DNA from: an uncultured Planctomycetota bacterium
GTDB lineage: Bacteria > Planctomycetota > Brocadiia > CAIUPP01
Assembly (NCBI GenBank): GCA_903901045.1
Contig: CAIUPP010000060.1
Location: 132,661 to 196,660, forward strand
Reading direction: 5' to 3'
Length of the DNA stretch: 64,000 nt
In this document: positions 43,253 through 51,940 of the stretch, one piece after another
Layout: every line of letters starts with the position of its first letter
Numbering within the stretch: the first letter of the stretch is position 1
The notes under the pieces: generated by a model
The model's input: only the letters and a program-made list of their open reading frames with translations
The model's database searches: none
Told to the model about the DNA's origin: nothing
Position numbers and translations under genes: made by a program

Positions 43253-43287
43253 GTGCCAAATGAACTTTATCCTCAGAGGAACAACGA

Positions 43288-45051
43288 GTGGACCGACGCA
43301 CGCTAATGGCTTTCCTGCTCATAGGCGCCATCACCGTCGCATTCATCGTCGTATCGCAGAAAATGCAGCCCCCGCGCCCCCCGCAAGCGCCGGTGTCGAG
43401 CGCTCCGACCACGACGCTGCCGCCCGCTGCCGGGGCTGAAAAGCATCCGGCGGAGCCAGCCGTCCTGCCCACCACGCAGGCGAAGCTGGAGGAGGCCGTC
43501 CATGTGCAGGGGGAGGATCTGCGCTACGATATGACCTGGTCCAACCGGGGCGGCTGCCTGACCAGCGCGCGGCTGACGAATTACCCCGCGAAAATCGGCA
43601 AGAGCGAAGGGGTGCTGCTTCTCTCCGCCGCCGAGTCGGGCGAGTGCACGTTCGGCCTGGCCGACCCGTCGGGCCTGCTTCCGCTGGAGAACGCGGTCTA
43701 TGACGTGAAGCGGGAGGGAAACCTGCTGACCTTCACCGCGAGCTTCGAAAACGGGCTCAAGGTGATCAAGGAGTTTCAGTTCACGCCGGGCAAGTACGAC
43801 ATCGGCGTGAAGCTGAAGTTCGAGAACAGTTCCGACGCGCCGCTCCCGCTTCAGTACAGCCTCTGGGCGGCGGCGCGCATCGTCCCCGAGGACTCCGGCG
43901 ACATGACGCCGATGGCGGCAATTGGCTGGCGCGCCAAGAACGGCGGCGTGGGGATCACCACCAAGGTCGCCGGTAAAGTCCGCACCAAGGAGTTCGACAC
44001 CGCCGAGGACCCGCGCGGGCCGATTCTCTGGGTCGGGGCGGAGAACCGCTATTTCGCCGCCGTGGTCGAGCCGGTGGTTGCGAAGGGCGCCGGGGAGGAA
44101 TCCGGCGCCATCAGGTCCGCCCAAGTCCACTACCTGCATCAGTGCGATTCGACCATAACGCAGTGGGGATCGGCCGCCAAGCTCGACAACGTCACCGTCA
44201 GCCTGCTCTCCGAGCCCCGTACGATCCCGGCTCACGGCGCGATCACGGATGACTATCGCTACTTCCTCGGCCCCAAAGAGAAGGATGTCCTGCAGCAATA
44301 TCCCAACCTTCCGGGGTTGCTCGACTACGGTATCTTCGCCTTCATCAGCCGCCCCTTGCTTGCATTGCTGAATCTCTTCTACATGCTCATTCCGAATTAC
44401 GGGGTGGGGATCATTCTGCTGACGATCCTGGTGAAAGTGGCGCTCTTCCCGCTGACGCGCAAGGGGCAGATCGCGATGCACAAGATGCAGCGCCTGCAGC
44501 CGCACGTCAAGGCGCTCCAGGAAAAGTACAAGGATGACAAGCAGCGGCAGGGGCGCGAGATGATGGACCTCTACCGCCGCCACAACGCCAATCCGATGAG
44601 CGGCTGCCTGCCGATGTTCCTTCAGATACCGATCTTCTTCGGCCTCTATCGCATGCTCGGCAGCTCCATCGGGCTGCGGCAGCAGGGGTTCGTCGCCTGG
44701 ATCACCGACTTGGCGCAGCCGGACACCATCACGCACATCTCCGGCTGGCCCATCAACGTGCTGCCGGTGCTGATGGTGATCAGTTGGGTGGTGCAGCAGA
44801 TGACGATGCCCAAGCCGGCCGATCCGCAGCAGGCGCAGACGCAGAAGATGATGATGTTCATGCCGATCATTTTCGGCTTCATGCTCTATGGCATGGCCGC
44901 CGGCCTGACGCTCTACTGGCTGACCAGCACCTTCCTGGGCATCCTCGAACAGCGGCTCATCAAGCACCAGATTCGCCACATGGAGGCGTCCGGGCATTTC
45001 GACGTCAAAGAGACCGTCGAACCCCCCTCGCGGCCCAAGCGCGGCCGATGA
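43288..45051 (+). CDS. yidC: Membrane protein insertase YidC
   Basis: A 587-aa YidC/Oxa1 protein starting at GTG, with GAGGA nearby. It has an N-terminal membrane helix (LMAFLLIGAITVAFIVV), then a Pro/Ala linker and a large periplasmic beta-domain (about 60-330). The conserved insertase core begins near YGVGIILLTILVKVALFPLT, followed by QKYKDDKQ-like cytoplasmic helices (LQEKYKDDKQRQGREMMDLY), NPMSGCLPMFLQIPIFFGLY and the last helices (MMMFMPIIFGFMLYGMAAGL). The Arg expected in the hydrophilic groove is not obvious in the lines I can place. It inserts membrane proteins with or without SecYEG. The mnmE gene is 9 nt downstream. Confidence 0.95.
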   Translation: MDRRTLMAFLLIGAITVAFIVVSQKMQPPRPPQAPVSSAPTTTLPPAAGAEKHPAEPAVLPTTQAKLEEAVHVQGEDLRYDMTWSNRGGCLTSARLTNYPAKIGKSEGVLLLSAAESGECTFGLADPSGLLPLENAVYDVKREGNLLTFTASFENGLKVIKEFQFTPGKYDIGVKLKFENSSDAPLPLQYSLWAAARIVPEDSGDMTPMAAIGWRAKNGGVGITTKVAGKVRTKEFDTAEDPRGPILWVGAENRYFAAVVEPVVAKGAGEESGAIRSAQVHYLHQCDSTITQWGSAAKLDNVTVSLLSEPRTIPAHGAITDDYRYFLGPKEKDVLQQYPNLPGLLDYGIFAFISRPLLALLNLFYMLIPNYGVGIILLTILVKVALFPLTRKGQIAMHKMQRLQPHVKALQEKYKDDKQRQGREMMDLYRRHNANPMSGCLPMFLQIPIFFGLYRMLGSSIGLRQQGFVAWITDLAQPDTITHISGWPINVLPVLMVISWVVQQMTMPKPADPQQAQTQKMMMFMPIIFGFMLYGMAAGLTLYWLTSTFLGILEQRLIKHQIRHMEASGHFDVKETVEPPSRPKRGR

Positions 45052-45060
45052 CGGCTCGCC

Positions 45061-46479
45061 GTGCAGAATGCAGAGTGCAATATGCCGAGAGCAGAGCGTG
45101 GGACGGATACCATCGTGGCGGTCTCGACGGCGGCGGGGGCTTCGGCGCGCGCCATCGTGCGATTGAGCGGGCCCCAGGCGCTCCCTATCCTGAAATCGCT
45201 GCTCGCGGACGCCCCAGAGACCAAGCCGGCGGATCAGACGGATCAGCCGCAGCCGTCGTACTATTCCTATGAAGCCCACCTTGCGCTGGGCAGGTTGCGC
45301 GCGCCCGCTCGCATCTACATCATGCGCGCCCCCGCCTCGTACACCCGGGAAGAGATCGTCGAAATTCACACCTTCGGCAACCCTGCGCTCCTGCGCGCGC
45401 TCATGGAGGAACTCATCCGCAGGGGGGCGCGCCCCGCGGGCCCCGGTGAATTCACCCGGCGCGCTTTCCTGAATGGCCGCATTGACCTCGCGCAGGCGGA
45501 GGCCGTTGAGGCGCTCATCCGCGCCCGCGACGAGGGGGAGTATCGCGCGGCGCTGGGCGCGCTCGATGGGGGGCTGGCGCGCGCGCTGGCCCGGCTGCGC
45601 GAGGAGATGACCGAACTGGCGGCGCTGATCGAGCTTTCGCTCGACTTCTCCGACCAAGATGTCGAGATTCTGACCCTGGCGCAGGCGGCCGAGCGGTTGG
45701 CGCCGATGCGCAGGCGGCTTGCCGGCCTGCTGGAGCGGCGCGACGCCGGGCGCGTGGCGCGCGCGAGCATCCGCGTGCTGTTCTTCGGCCCCGCCAATGC
45801 CGGCAAGTCCAGCCTCTTCAACAGGATTCTCGGCGAGAGCCGCGCCATTGTCTCGCCTCATCCGGGAACGACGCGAGACACGATAGAGGCCGCCGTCTGC
45901 GTGAAGGGAAATGAACTGCTCCTGGTGGATACCGCCGGCGTGCGCGCCCCCGCCGACGAAGTGGAAGCGATGGCGGTGAATCGCTCGCGCCAATCGCTCC
46001 GTTACGCGGACATCGCGCTGTGCGTTCTCGACGCCTCCGCGCCGCCGGGTCCCGAGGCGCGCGACGCCGTCAGCGCCGCAGCTTCTTCCGCCCCCATCTT
46101 CGTCATGAACAAGTCGGACCTCGGGCCATGCCGCCCGGAATGGGTCGCCCTCCTGCCGCGCGGCGCGCAAGGGGTGGCCGTCTCCTCCGCGACCGGGGCG
46201 GGCGTTGGCGAGTTGATCGAGGCGGTTTGCGCGCGCATCGACTCGGGGCGCGTGGACCGCGCAGCGGGGGGGCTGATGGTCAGCGCGCGGCAGACCGAAT
46301 TGCTGAACCGGGCGCACTCCGCGCTGGAACGCGCCGCAACTTCCGACGAGGGCGCGACGATGGAGTTGCTCGCGGCCGATCTGCGCGACGCGCTCCAGGC
46401 GTTGGCCGAATGCACCGGGGGCTCCGTGACGGAGGACGTGCTCGACCGCGTTTTCTCGAACTTCTGCATAGGGAAATGA
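45061..46479 (+). CDS. mnmE: tRNA uridine-5-carboxymethylaminomethyl modification GTPase MnmE
   Basis: A 472-aa MnmE (TrmE). It has the N-terminal formyl-folate-binding domain (TDTIVAVSTAAGASARAIVRL), a central helical domain and the inserted G domain with P-loop GPANAGKSSLFN, switch TTRDT, DTAG and NKSD, plus the diagnostic C-terminus FCIGK with its catalytic Cys. It works with MnmG to modify wobble uridine. The start is uncertain: GTG at 45061 or ATG at 45085, neither with a clear site. It lies between yidC and uppP; the yidC-mnmE order is common in bacteria. Confidence 0.95.
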   Translation: MQNAECNMPRAERGTDTIVAVSTAAGASARAIVRLSGPQALPILKSLLADAPETKPADQTDQPQPSYYSYEAHLALGRLRAPARIYIMRAPASYTREEIVEIHTFGNPALLRALMEELIRRGARPAGPGEFTRRAFLNGRIDLAQAEAVEALIRARDEGEYRAALGALDGGLARALARLREEMTELAALIELSLDFSDQDVEILTLAQAAERLAPMRRRLAGLLERRDAGRVARASIRVLFFGPANAGKSSLFNRILGESRAIVSPHPGTTRDTIEAAVCVKGNELLLVDTAGVRAPADEVEAMAVNRSRQSLRYADIALCVLDASAPPGPEARDAVSAAASSAPIFVMNKSDLGPCRPEWVALLPRGAQGVAVSSATGAGVGELIEAVCARIDSGRVDRAAGGLMVSARQTELLNRAHSALERAATSDEGATMELLAADLRDALQALAECTGGSVTEDVLDRVFSNFCIGK

Positions 46480-46480
46480 G

Positions 46481-47326
46481 ATGAGCCTGTTCCATGCGAT
46501 CCTTCTGGGGCTCCTGCAGGGCGCAACCGAATTCCTCCCGGTCAGCAGTTCCGGGCACCTCGTCCTGCTCAAATCGCTGATGGGAATCGAGACCGAAGGG
46601 GTCTTGTGGGAGGTGGCGCTGCACGTTGGGACGCTGGGGGCGGTGCTGCTGCTTTTCTGGCGCGACATTCGCGACCTGCTTGTCGGCTGGTTCCGCGGCC
46701 TCGCGCGGTTGCGCCGCGACGGCTGGAAGCGGGTGTGGGGCGATTGCGCGGAGTTCCGGCATGGCTGGTACATCATCGTCGCCACGCTTCCGGCGGGAAT
46801 TGCGGGAATCGCCGCCAAGCATCTCGTCGAGCGCGCCTTCGCCAGTCCGATTCTGACCGCGGCAATGATCTTCGTCACCGGGGAAATCCTCTGGCTTACG
46901 CGTCCGCACAGCCTGTTGCGGCAGACCGGGAAGATTCGGCTGCGCGACAGCCTCCTCATCGGCCTGGCGCAGGCCGTCGCCATCATTCCGGGAATCAGCC
47001 GGTCCGGCAGCACGATCTCCGCCGGCCTGATGTGCGGCGTCGAGCGCGAGCAGGCCGCGAGGTTCAGCTTTCTTCTCTCGGTGCCGGTCATCCTGGGCGC
47101 GGCGTTGCTGGAGGGGCGCAAGATTACGGCGCTGCCGCACGACCAGATCGTGCCGCTCCTCGTGGGGATGGGAGTGGCGCTGGTCAGCGGAATCATCGCC
47201 CTGTGCCTGCTCCTTCGCGTTGTGCGCGCCGCGCGGCTGCACTGGTTCGCGTGGTACTGCTGGGCCGTCGGGTTGGCCGGCGTCCTCTACTTCTGGATAG
47301 CCGCGCGCGCCGAGTGGGGGTACTGA
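46481..47326 (+). CDS. uppP: Undecaprenyl-diphosphatase UppP (BacA)
   Basis: A 281-aa integral membrane phosphatase with the two family signatures: LQGATEFLPVSSSGHLVLL (residues 12-30) and IIPGISRSGSTISAGL (about 167-182). Several hydrophobic helices fill the rest. It recycles the undecaprenyl carrier for peptidoglycan and surface polysaccharides. The start is 1 nt after the mnmE stop, so it is co-transcribed. Confidence 0.95.
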   Translation: MSLFHAILLGLLQGATEFLPVSSSGHLVLLKSLMGIETEGVLWEVALHVGTLGAVLLLFWRDIRDLLVGWFRGLARLRRDGWKRVWGDCAEFRHGWYIIVATLPAGIAGIAAKHLVERAFASPILTAAMIFVTGEILWLTRPHSLLRQTGKIRLRDSLLIGLAQAVAIIPGISRSGSTISAGLMCGVEREQAARFSFLLSVPVILGAALLEGRKITALPHDQIVPLLVGMGVALVSGIIALCLLLRVVRAARLHWFAWYCWAVGLAGVLYFWIAARAEWGY

Positions 47327-47355
47327 GTACTGCGTCAACGTGCAATCTCATTCGG

Positions 47356-47384
47356 TTGACAGTATCGCGGCAGGCCGCTAGAAT
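47356..47384 (+). promoter_or_regulatory. Strong promoter of tRNA-Leu
   Basis: TTGACA at 47356-47361 and TAGAAT at 47379-47384, spacer 17 nt, 18 nt ahead of the tRNA. Confidence 0.75.
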
Positions 47385-47402
47385 GTGATTCTATACCGTT
47401 GA

Positions 47403-47489
47403 GCCGAAGTGGCGGAATTGGCAGACGCGCTAGGTTCAGGACCTAGTTCCGGCAACGGATTCGGGGTTCAAATCCCCGCTTCGGCACCA
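47403..47489 (+). tRNA. tRNA-Leu (anticodon CAG)
   Basis: An 87-nt leucine tRNA with a long variable arm. The acceptor stem GCCGAAG pairs with CTTCGGC; the anticodon stem CTAGG/CCTAG closes the loop TTCAGGA with CAG at 47437-47439. The T-loop is GGTTCAAATCC, and the CCA end is encoded (47487-47489). It reads CUG codons, fitting for a GC-rich genome. Confidence 0.97.
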
Positions 47490-47499
47490 TCTGCAAGAG

Positions 47500-47540
47500 A
47501 AGGCTCTGCATCAGGATAGGATGCAGAGCCTTTTCCGTTT
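47500..47540 (+). terminator. Rho-independent terminator of tRNA-Leu
   Basis: A perfect 12-bp stem (AAGGCTCTGCAT with ATGCAGAGCCTT, 47500-47511 and 47521-47532), 9-nt loop, then TTTTCCGTTTT. Confidence 0.9.
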
Positions 47541-47699
47541 TGATGCGGGCGACTGCCGGGCAACAGGGAGCGCAGCATCGCCATGTGCGCGCGACGACGC
47601 CAGGGCTTGACGCTCTCCGCCGCGCGGGGTATATAGTGACGGGGTGCGCATGCCCAACTCTGCCGCCTGTCGCGCGGCATCGGTTCGGAAGGAGAAATC

Positions 47700-48272
47700 A
47701 TGAAAGTTGTCGCGTTCAACGGAAGTCCGCGCAAAGATGGGAATACGGCCTGCCTGATCAACCACGTTTTCGAGGCGCTGCAAAAGGAGGGGACCGAGAC
47801 GGAGTTGGTGCAGCTCGGCGGGAACCTGATGCACGGCTGCGTCGCCTGCTACGAGTGCTTCAAGCGGAAGAATGGCCGCTGCGCGCTGGAGGATGACATG
47901 GTGAACGGCTGCATCGAGAAGATGCGGCAGGCCGACGGGATCATTCTGGCCTCCCCGACTTATTTCGCCGACGTCACGTCCGAAACGAAGGCGCTGATGG
48001 ACCGCGGCGGGTTCGTGTCCCGCGCGAACGGCAACTTCCTGCGGCGCAAGGTGGGCGCGGCGGTCGTTGTGGCGCGCAGGGCCGGCGCGATCCACGCCTT
48101 CGATACGATCAATCACTTGTTCCTGATCAGCGAGATGATCGTCCCCGGCGCGAATTACTGGAACCTGGCGCTCGCACGCGAGAAAGGGGAGGTCGAGAAG
48201 GACGAGGAGGCCATCCGCACGATGAAGACCCTCGGCGAGAACATGGCCTGGCTGCTCAAGAAGGTGCGTTGA
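47700..48272 (+). CDS. Flavodoxin-family NAD(P)H oxidoreductase / iron-sulfur flavoprotein-like
   Basis: A 190-aa protein with the flavin phosphate loop VVAFNGSPRKDGNT at the start, the Cys motif CVACYECFKRKNGRC (residues of about 43-57) typical of iron-sulfur flavoproteins, ADGIILASPTYFADVT and the dimer region. GGAGAA precedes the ATG. The family transfers electrons from NAD(P)H or ferredoxin to small acceptors. It is the second such protein in the window, after 15372-16049, and both share a similar Cys cluster. It lies 39 nt ahead of the GH32-like gene. Confidence 0.85.
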   Translation: MKVVAFNGSPRKDGNTACLINHVFEALQKEGTETELVQLGGNLMHGCVACYECFKRKNGRCALEDDMVNGCIEKMRQADGIILASPTYFADVTSETKALMDRGGFVSRANGNFLRRKVGAAVVVARRAGAIHAFDTINHLFLISEMIVPGANYWNLALAREKGEVEKDEEAIRTMKTLGENMAWLLKKVR

Positions 48273-48311
48273 AGGGGGCGCGTCGGTCCGCCCTCAATGC
48301 GAGGAGTGCCC

Positions 48312-49736
48312 ATGCAGATGCTCTTTCACCCCGGCCATGGCCGCGCGGCCGATTTCATTCCGTTCTATTGGAAGGGGCGCTATCACCTCTTCTATCTCCG
48401 CGTCTTCGATGACCTGACGAACCGCAGCGAGGGCACGCCGTGGCACCAGGTGGTCTCGCGCGACTTCGTCAACTTTGCGGACTGGGGGGAGGCGATTCCC
48501 TGCGGCGCGGATGGCGCGCAGGATGTCTGGATATTCACCGGATCAGTGGTCGAACGCAACGGCGAGTTCCTCGCTTTCTACACCGCGCACAATCGCCACA
48601 TGCGCGAGAAGGGCAAGCCGACGGAATGCGTCGCGCTCGCGCGCAGCAAAGACCTGCGACGCTGGAAGAAAGAGCCTTCGCTGCGGATCTTCCCGCCGGT
48701 GGAGGCAGGCTACGAAGCGCACGACTGGCGCGACCCGTTCATCTATTGGGATGAGCGCTGCGGCGAGTGGGGGATGCTCCTGGCGGCGCGCAATGACCGA
48801 GGCCCGAGCCGGCATCGCGGCTGCACTGCGCTGCTGACGAGCCCCGACATGAAGTCCTGGACGAGACGTCAGCCGTTCTGGGCCCCGGACCAGTACCAAA
48901 CCCACGAGTGTCCCGATCTGTTCAAGATTGGCCGCTGGTGGTACCTGGTCTACTCCACTTTCAGCGAATCCTGCATCACGCATTATCGAATGAGCCGGAG
49001 CCTTTCGGGCCCCTGGCGCGCGCCGAAGAATGCCGACGGGGGGGACTCTTTCGACGGACGCGCCTACTACGCGGCCAAGACCGCAGGGGATGGCAAGCGC
49101 CGCTATGCCTTCGGCTGGCTGCCGACGCGCGAGGACCGGAAGGATGACGGGAAATGGCACTGGGGTGGGACGCTGGTCGTGCATGAGATCGCGCAGCAAC
49201 CGGACGGGACGCTGACAGTGCGCATCCCGCGAAGTGTGGCCGGCGCATTCAAGAAGAAGCGGCGCTCGGTCCTAAGGCCGCTTGTGGGAATTTGGAGGAA
49301 ACGCGGCGCCGCCATCTGCGCCGATGCCGCCGGGCGGTTCTCGGCGGCGTCGCTGGGGAAACTGCCGGACTGCACTCTGATCGAGGCAACCGTGCGTTTC
49401 AACTCCGGGACGGAAAATGCGGGACTGCTCCTGCGCGCCGATGCGGCCATGGAGAAGTACTACCAGCTTCGCATCGAGCCGCTGCGGCAGAGGATCGTCA
49501 TTGATCGCTGGCCGCGGCCCGGCGATGTTCCCTTCATGCTGGAGCGGCCGCTGCGCCTGAGGGCCGGGGAACCGGTGCGCCTGCGGGTGCTTCTGGACGA
49601 TTCCTGCATGGTGGCGTACGCCAACGACAAGGTGGCGCTCTCCTGCCGCTTGTATGAGCACCGCGCCGGAGAGTTGGGAGTCTTTGTGACCAACGGCCGC
49701 GCGGAGTTCTCCTCGCTCTCCCTGAAGGAGCGCTGA
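48312..49736 (+). CDS. GH32/GH43-like five-bladed beta-propeller glycosidase
   Basis: A 474-aa protein; GAGGAG before the ATG at 48312 sets the start. Residues of about 1-300 form a five-bladed propeller: AADFIPFYWKGRYHLFYL in the place of the GH32 WMNDPNG block (the Asp is kept but the PNG is not), HDWRDPFIYW (the RDP motif) and HECPDLFKIGRWWYL (the EC motif). The C-terminal ~170 residues are a GH32-type beta-sandwich (LIEATVRFNSGTENAGLLLR). GH32 enzymes cut fructosides. The altered first motif makes the substrate uncertain. No signal peptide is visible. Confidence 0.75.
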   Translation: MQMLFHPGHGRAADFIPFYWKGRYHLFYLRVFDDLTNRSEGTPWHQVVSRDFVNFADWGEAIPCGADGAQDVWIFTGSVVERNGEFLAFYTAHNRHMREKGKPTECVALARSKDLRRWKKEPSLRIFPPVEAGYEAHDWRDPFIYWDERCGEWGMLLAARNDRGPSRHRGCTALLTSPDMKSWTRRQPFWAPDQYQTHECPDLFKIGRWWYLVYSTFSESCITHYRMSRSLSGPWRAPKNADGGDSFDGRAYYAAKTAGDGKRRYAFGWLPTREDRKDDGKWHWGGTLVVHEIAQQPDGTLTVRIPRSVAGAFKKKRRSVLRPLVGIWRKRGAAICADAAGRFSAASLGKLPDCTLIEATVRFNSGTENAGLLLRADAAMEKYYQLRIEPLRQRIVIDRWPRPGDVPFMLERPLRLRAGEPVRLRVLLDDSCMVAYANDKVALSCRLYEHRAGELGVFVTNGRAEFSSLSLKER

Positions 49737-49774
49737 GGGCAGGGGCATCAAGGTCCACCTGCGGCAAACGTGAC

Positions 49775-49803
49775 TACACAACTTCCAACCATTGTGGTAA
49801 TAT
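49775..49803 (+). promoter_or_regulatory. Weak candidate promoter of the Gfo/Idh gene
   Basis: TACACA at 49775-49780 and TAATAT at 49798-49803, spacer 17 nt, in the 112-nt gap. Confidence 0.3.
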
Positions 49804-49848
49804 TTCACGATTGCCGCCGTTTTCGGGAATAACTAAAGGAAACTTCAA

Positions 49849-51201
49849 ATGGCCGAACGCAGACGGTTTGCGCAGGTGGGCGTAGGTGGACGCGCCGTGA
49901 TGTATTACGAGGCGCTCCCGAGGGATTATAAAGGGAATTGCGAGTTGGTCGCCCTGTGCGACCGGAACCCCGGACGCCTGGCGCTGGCCGCCCAACGGGC
50001 CAAATCACTGGGCGCGAACGTCGCCTCATACTCGGCCGACCAGTTCGACCGGATGCTGAAGGAAACGCGGCCCGATACGGTCATCGTGACCACCATGGAC
50101 AGCTTCCATGACGAGTACATGGTCCGCGCGATGAAGGCGGGCTGCGATGTCATCACCGAGAAGCCGATGACGATTGACGAGAAGAAGTGCCGGCGCATCC
50201 TTCGGACACAGAAGGAGACCGGTCGCCGCGTGCGCGTGGCGTTCAACTACCGCTACTCCCCCGTGCGCACGCAGGTGAAGGAGTTGCTGATGTCGGGCGT
50301 CATCGGGAACGTCCTTTCCGTGGATTTCCACTGGAACCTAGACACCAGCCACGGAGCGGACTATTTCCGCCGCTGGCATCGCAACAAGGCCAACTCGGGC
50401 GGCTTGATGGTGCACAAGGCCACACACCACTTCGATCTGGTCAACTGGTGGCTCTCGACCGTGCCGGAGACGGTGTACGCCATGGGCAAGCGGGAGTTCT
50501 ACACGCCGCAGACGGCGGAGCGCTATGGGCTCTCCCGCCGCGCCGAACGCTGCACCGGCTGTCCCGAGTCGAAGAAATGCCCGTACTATCTGGACATGAA
50601 CCGCGGTGCCTTGCGGGAGTTGTACCTGGACAATGAGAAGTACGACGGCTATTTCCGTGACCGCTGCGTCTTCAGCGAGAAGATCGACATTGAGGACAGC
50701 ATGAACGTCGTGGTGAAATATGCCAACGGCGCGCTGATGAGCTATTCCCTGAACGCCTTCCTGCCATGGGAGGGGTACTTGGTCTGCTTCAACGGCACGA
50801 AGGGGCGCTTGGAGCACAAGTGCATGGAGACAGTGTACATCAACGCCGACGGCTCGGTGCCTGGCGAAATGATCGACACCGGCACGACGATCAGCATCTT
50901 CCCGCACTTCCGCCCGGCGTACTGGGTGGATATCCGGAAGAGCAAAGGGGGGCACGGCGGGGGGGATGAACTGCTCCTGGATGACCTGTTCGCCGTCAAG
51001 CCGCGGAAAGACCGCTGCCTGCGCGCGGCCGATCAACGCGCCGGGGCATGGTCCATCCTCACCGGAGCCGCCGCCAATAAGTCCATGAAGAGCGGCAAAG
51101 CGGTGGAGACGCGCAAGTTGGTCCCGGGGCTCGAAATGCCGGACTATCCGCCGATGCCCTCGTCGGATTCCCCGTTGCCGGGGCGGCCGAAGAAGAAATA
51201 G
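49849..51201 (+). CDS. Gfo/Idh/MocA-family oxidoreductase with Cys-rich insertion
   Basis: A 450-aa NAD(P)-dependent sugar oxidoreductase. Seen: the dinucleotide region FAQVGVGGRAVMYYEAL, ITEKPMTIDEKKC with the catalytic EKP (about 103-105), NYRYSPVRTQVKELL, and GGLMVHKATHHFDLVNWW with His residues for catalysis. Between about 235 and 270 a Cys cluster appears (CTGCPESKKCPYY, then RDRC), possibly a metal or Fe-S site; similar clusters occur in some members of this family. It could oxidise or epimerise sugars or inositols. It precedes a convergent repeat protein by 19 nt. Confidence 0.9.
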   Translation: MAERRRFAQVGVGGRAVMYYEALPRDYKGNCELVALCDRNPGRLALAAQRAKSLGANVASYSADQFDRMLKETRPDTVIVTTMDSFHDEYMVRAMKAGCDVITEKPMTIDEKKCRRILRTQKETGRRVRVAFNYRYSPVRTQVKELLMSGVIGNVLSVDFHWNLDTSHGADYFRRWHRNKANSGGLMVHKATHHFDLVNWWLSTVPETVYAMGKREFYTPQTAERYGLSRRAERCTGCPESKKCPYYLDMNRGALRELYLDNEKYDGYFRDRCVFSEKIDIEDSMNVVVKYANGALMSYSLNAFLPWEGYLVCFNGTKGRLEHKCMETVYINADGSVPGEMIDTGTTISIFPHFRPAYWVDIRKSKGGHGGGDELLLDDLFAVKPRKDRCLRAADQRAGAWSILTGAAANKSMKSGKAVETRKLVPGLEMPDYPPMPSSDSPLPGRPKKK

Positions 51202-51220
51202 CGCGTTCTCGAACGCCCCC

Positions 51221-51829
51221 TTACGGCGCGCTGAACAGGGACTTCCCGCTCTCGTTGGTCAGGGTGAGAACGGGCTTCCCGCTGGCGTCCATGCCCAGGT
51301 CGGCGCGGCGCTTCATCTGCTGATCGAAGAGACTGAGGTCCGGGCCCCCCTCGGCCGGTGCGCTCAGCCATGCGCGCTCTTTCTGGTTCTTATCCAGGAC
51401 GACGAAGCCCGACTGCCCGTTCTCCAGCACGCACGCGCCGGCGCGGAACTTCCCATCCTTGTCGAAGATCATGAAGTCCGGCCGTCCGTTGGCTTCCCGC
51501 AGCAGGGCGCCGTAATTCCCTTTCTGGTCGCACAGCCCCAGCACGGAAGCGCCGCCGGAGGTCACGCACAGCCGGGCGCGCGGGGTGTCCTTCAGATCAA
51601 AGAGCGTGAGCGCAGCCAACCCGTCGGGTGTGACGCCCAGGGAACCGCGCACCTTGCCCGCATTATCCACCAGGCTCAGGCTCGATACGGTGAGCGCCGG
51701 CGCTTTTCCAGCCACCGCGGCCTCCTGCGCGCCCGCGCCGGAGCGGGGAAACGCCCAGTCCGCCAGCCTGCCGCCGATGAATCCGGCCAACAGGCAGCCC
51801 GCTACGAGGAGACAATCCCGCTTGGTCAT
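51221..51829 (-). CDS. Membrane-anchored beta-repeat protein
   Basis: A 202-aa protein; AAGGA before the ATG at 51829 sets the start. A single N-terminal membrane helix (LLVAGCLLAGFIGGRLADW) anchors it. The rest is a tandem of roughly 23-30-residue units with the pattern L-x-D-x-x-G-K-x-R-x-x-L: SLVDNAGKVRGSLGV, LFDLKDTPRARLCV, LCDQKGNYGALL, IFDKDGKFRAGA, VLDKNQKERAWL, LFDQQMKRRADLGM. It is predicted to form a beta-solenoid on the outer side. No family function known; likely structural or adhesive. Confidence 0.7.
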   Translation of the reverse strand: MTKRDCLLVAGCLLAGFIGGRLADWAFPRSGAGAQEAAVAGKAPALTVSSLSLVDNAGKVRGSLGVTPDGLAALTLFDLKDTPRARLCVTSGGASVLGLCDQKGNYGALLREANGRPDFMIFDKDGKFRAGACVLENGQSGFVVLDKNQKERAWLSAPAEGGPDLSLFDQQMKRRADLGMDASGKPVLTLTNESGKSLFSAP

Positions 51830-51940
51830 GTCGTGTCCTTTCCAATGATCTTGTGTCGAGCGCGCTGCATGGGTCAAGTGTGGCGGAATTGTAGCACAAC
51901 CCTTCCGCAGATGCACGGTTAGACAATGGGCGTGCGCGGA

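Noticed and set aside
43303-47196. Very long minus-strand open frame (over 1200 codons) opposite yidC, mnmE and uppP
   Set aside because: It lies antisense to three genes with clear family signatures and has an Arg/His-rich composition typical of GC-codon shadows.
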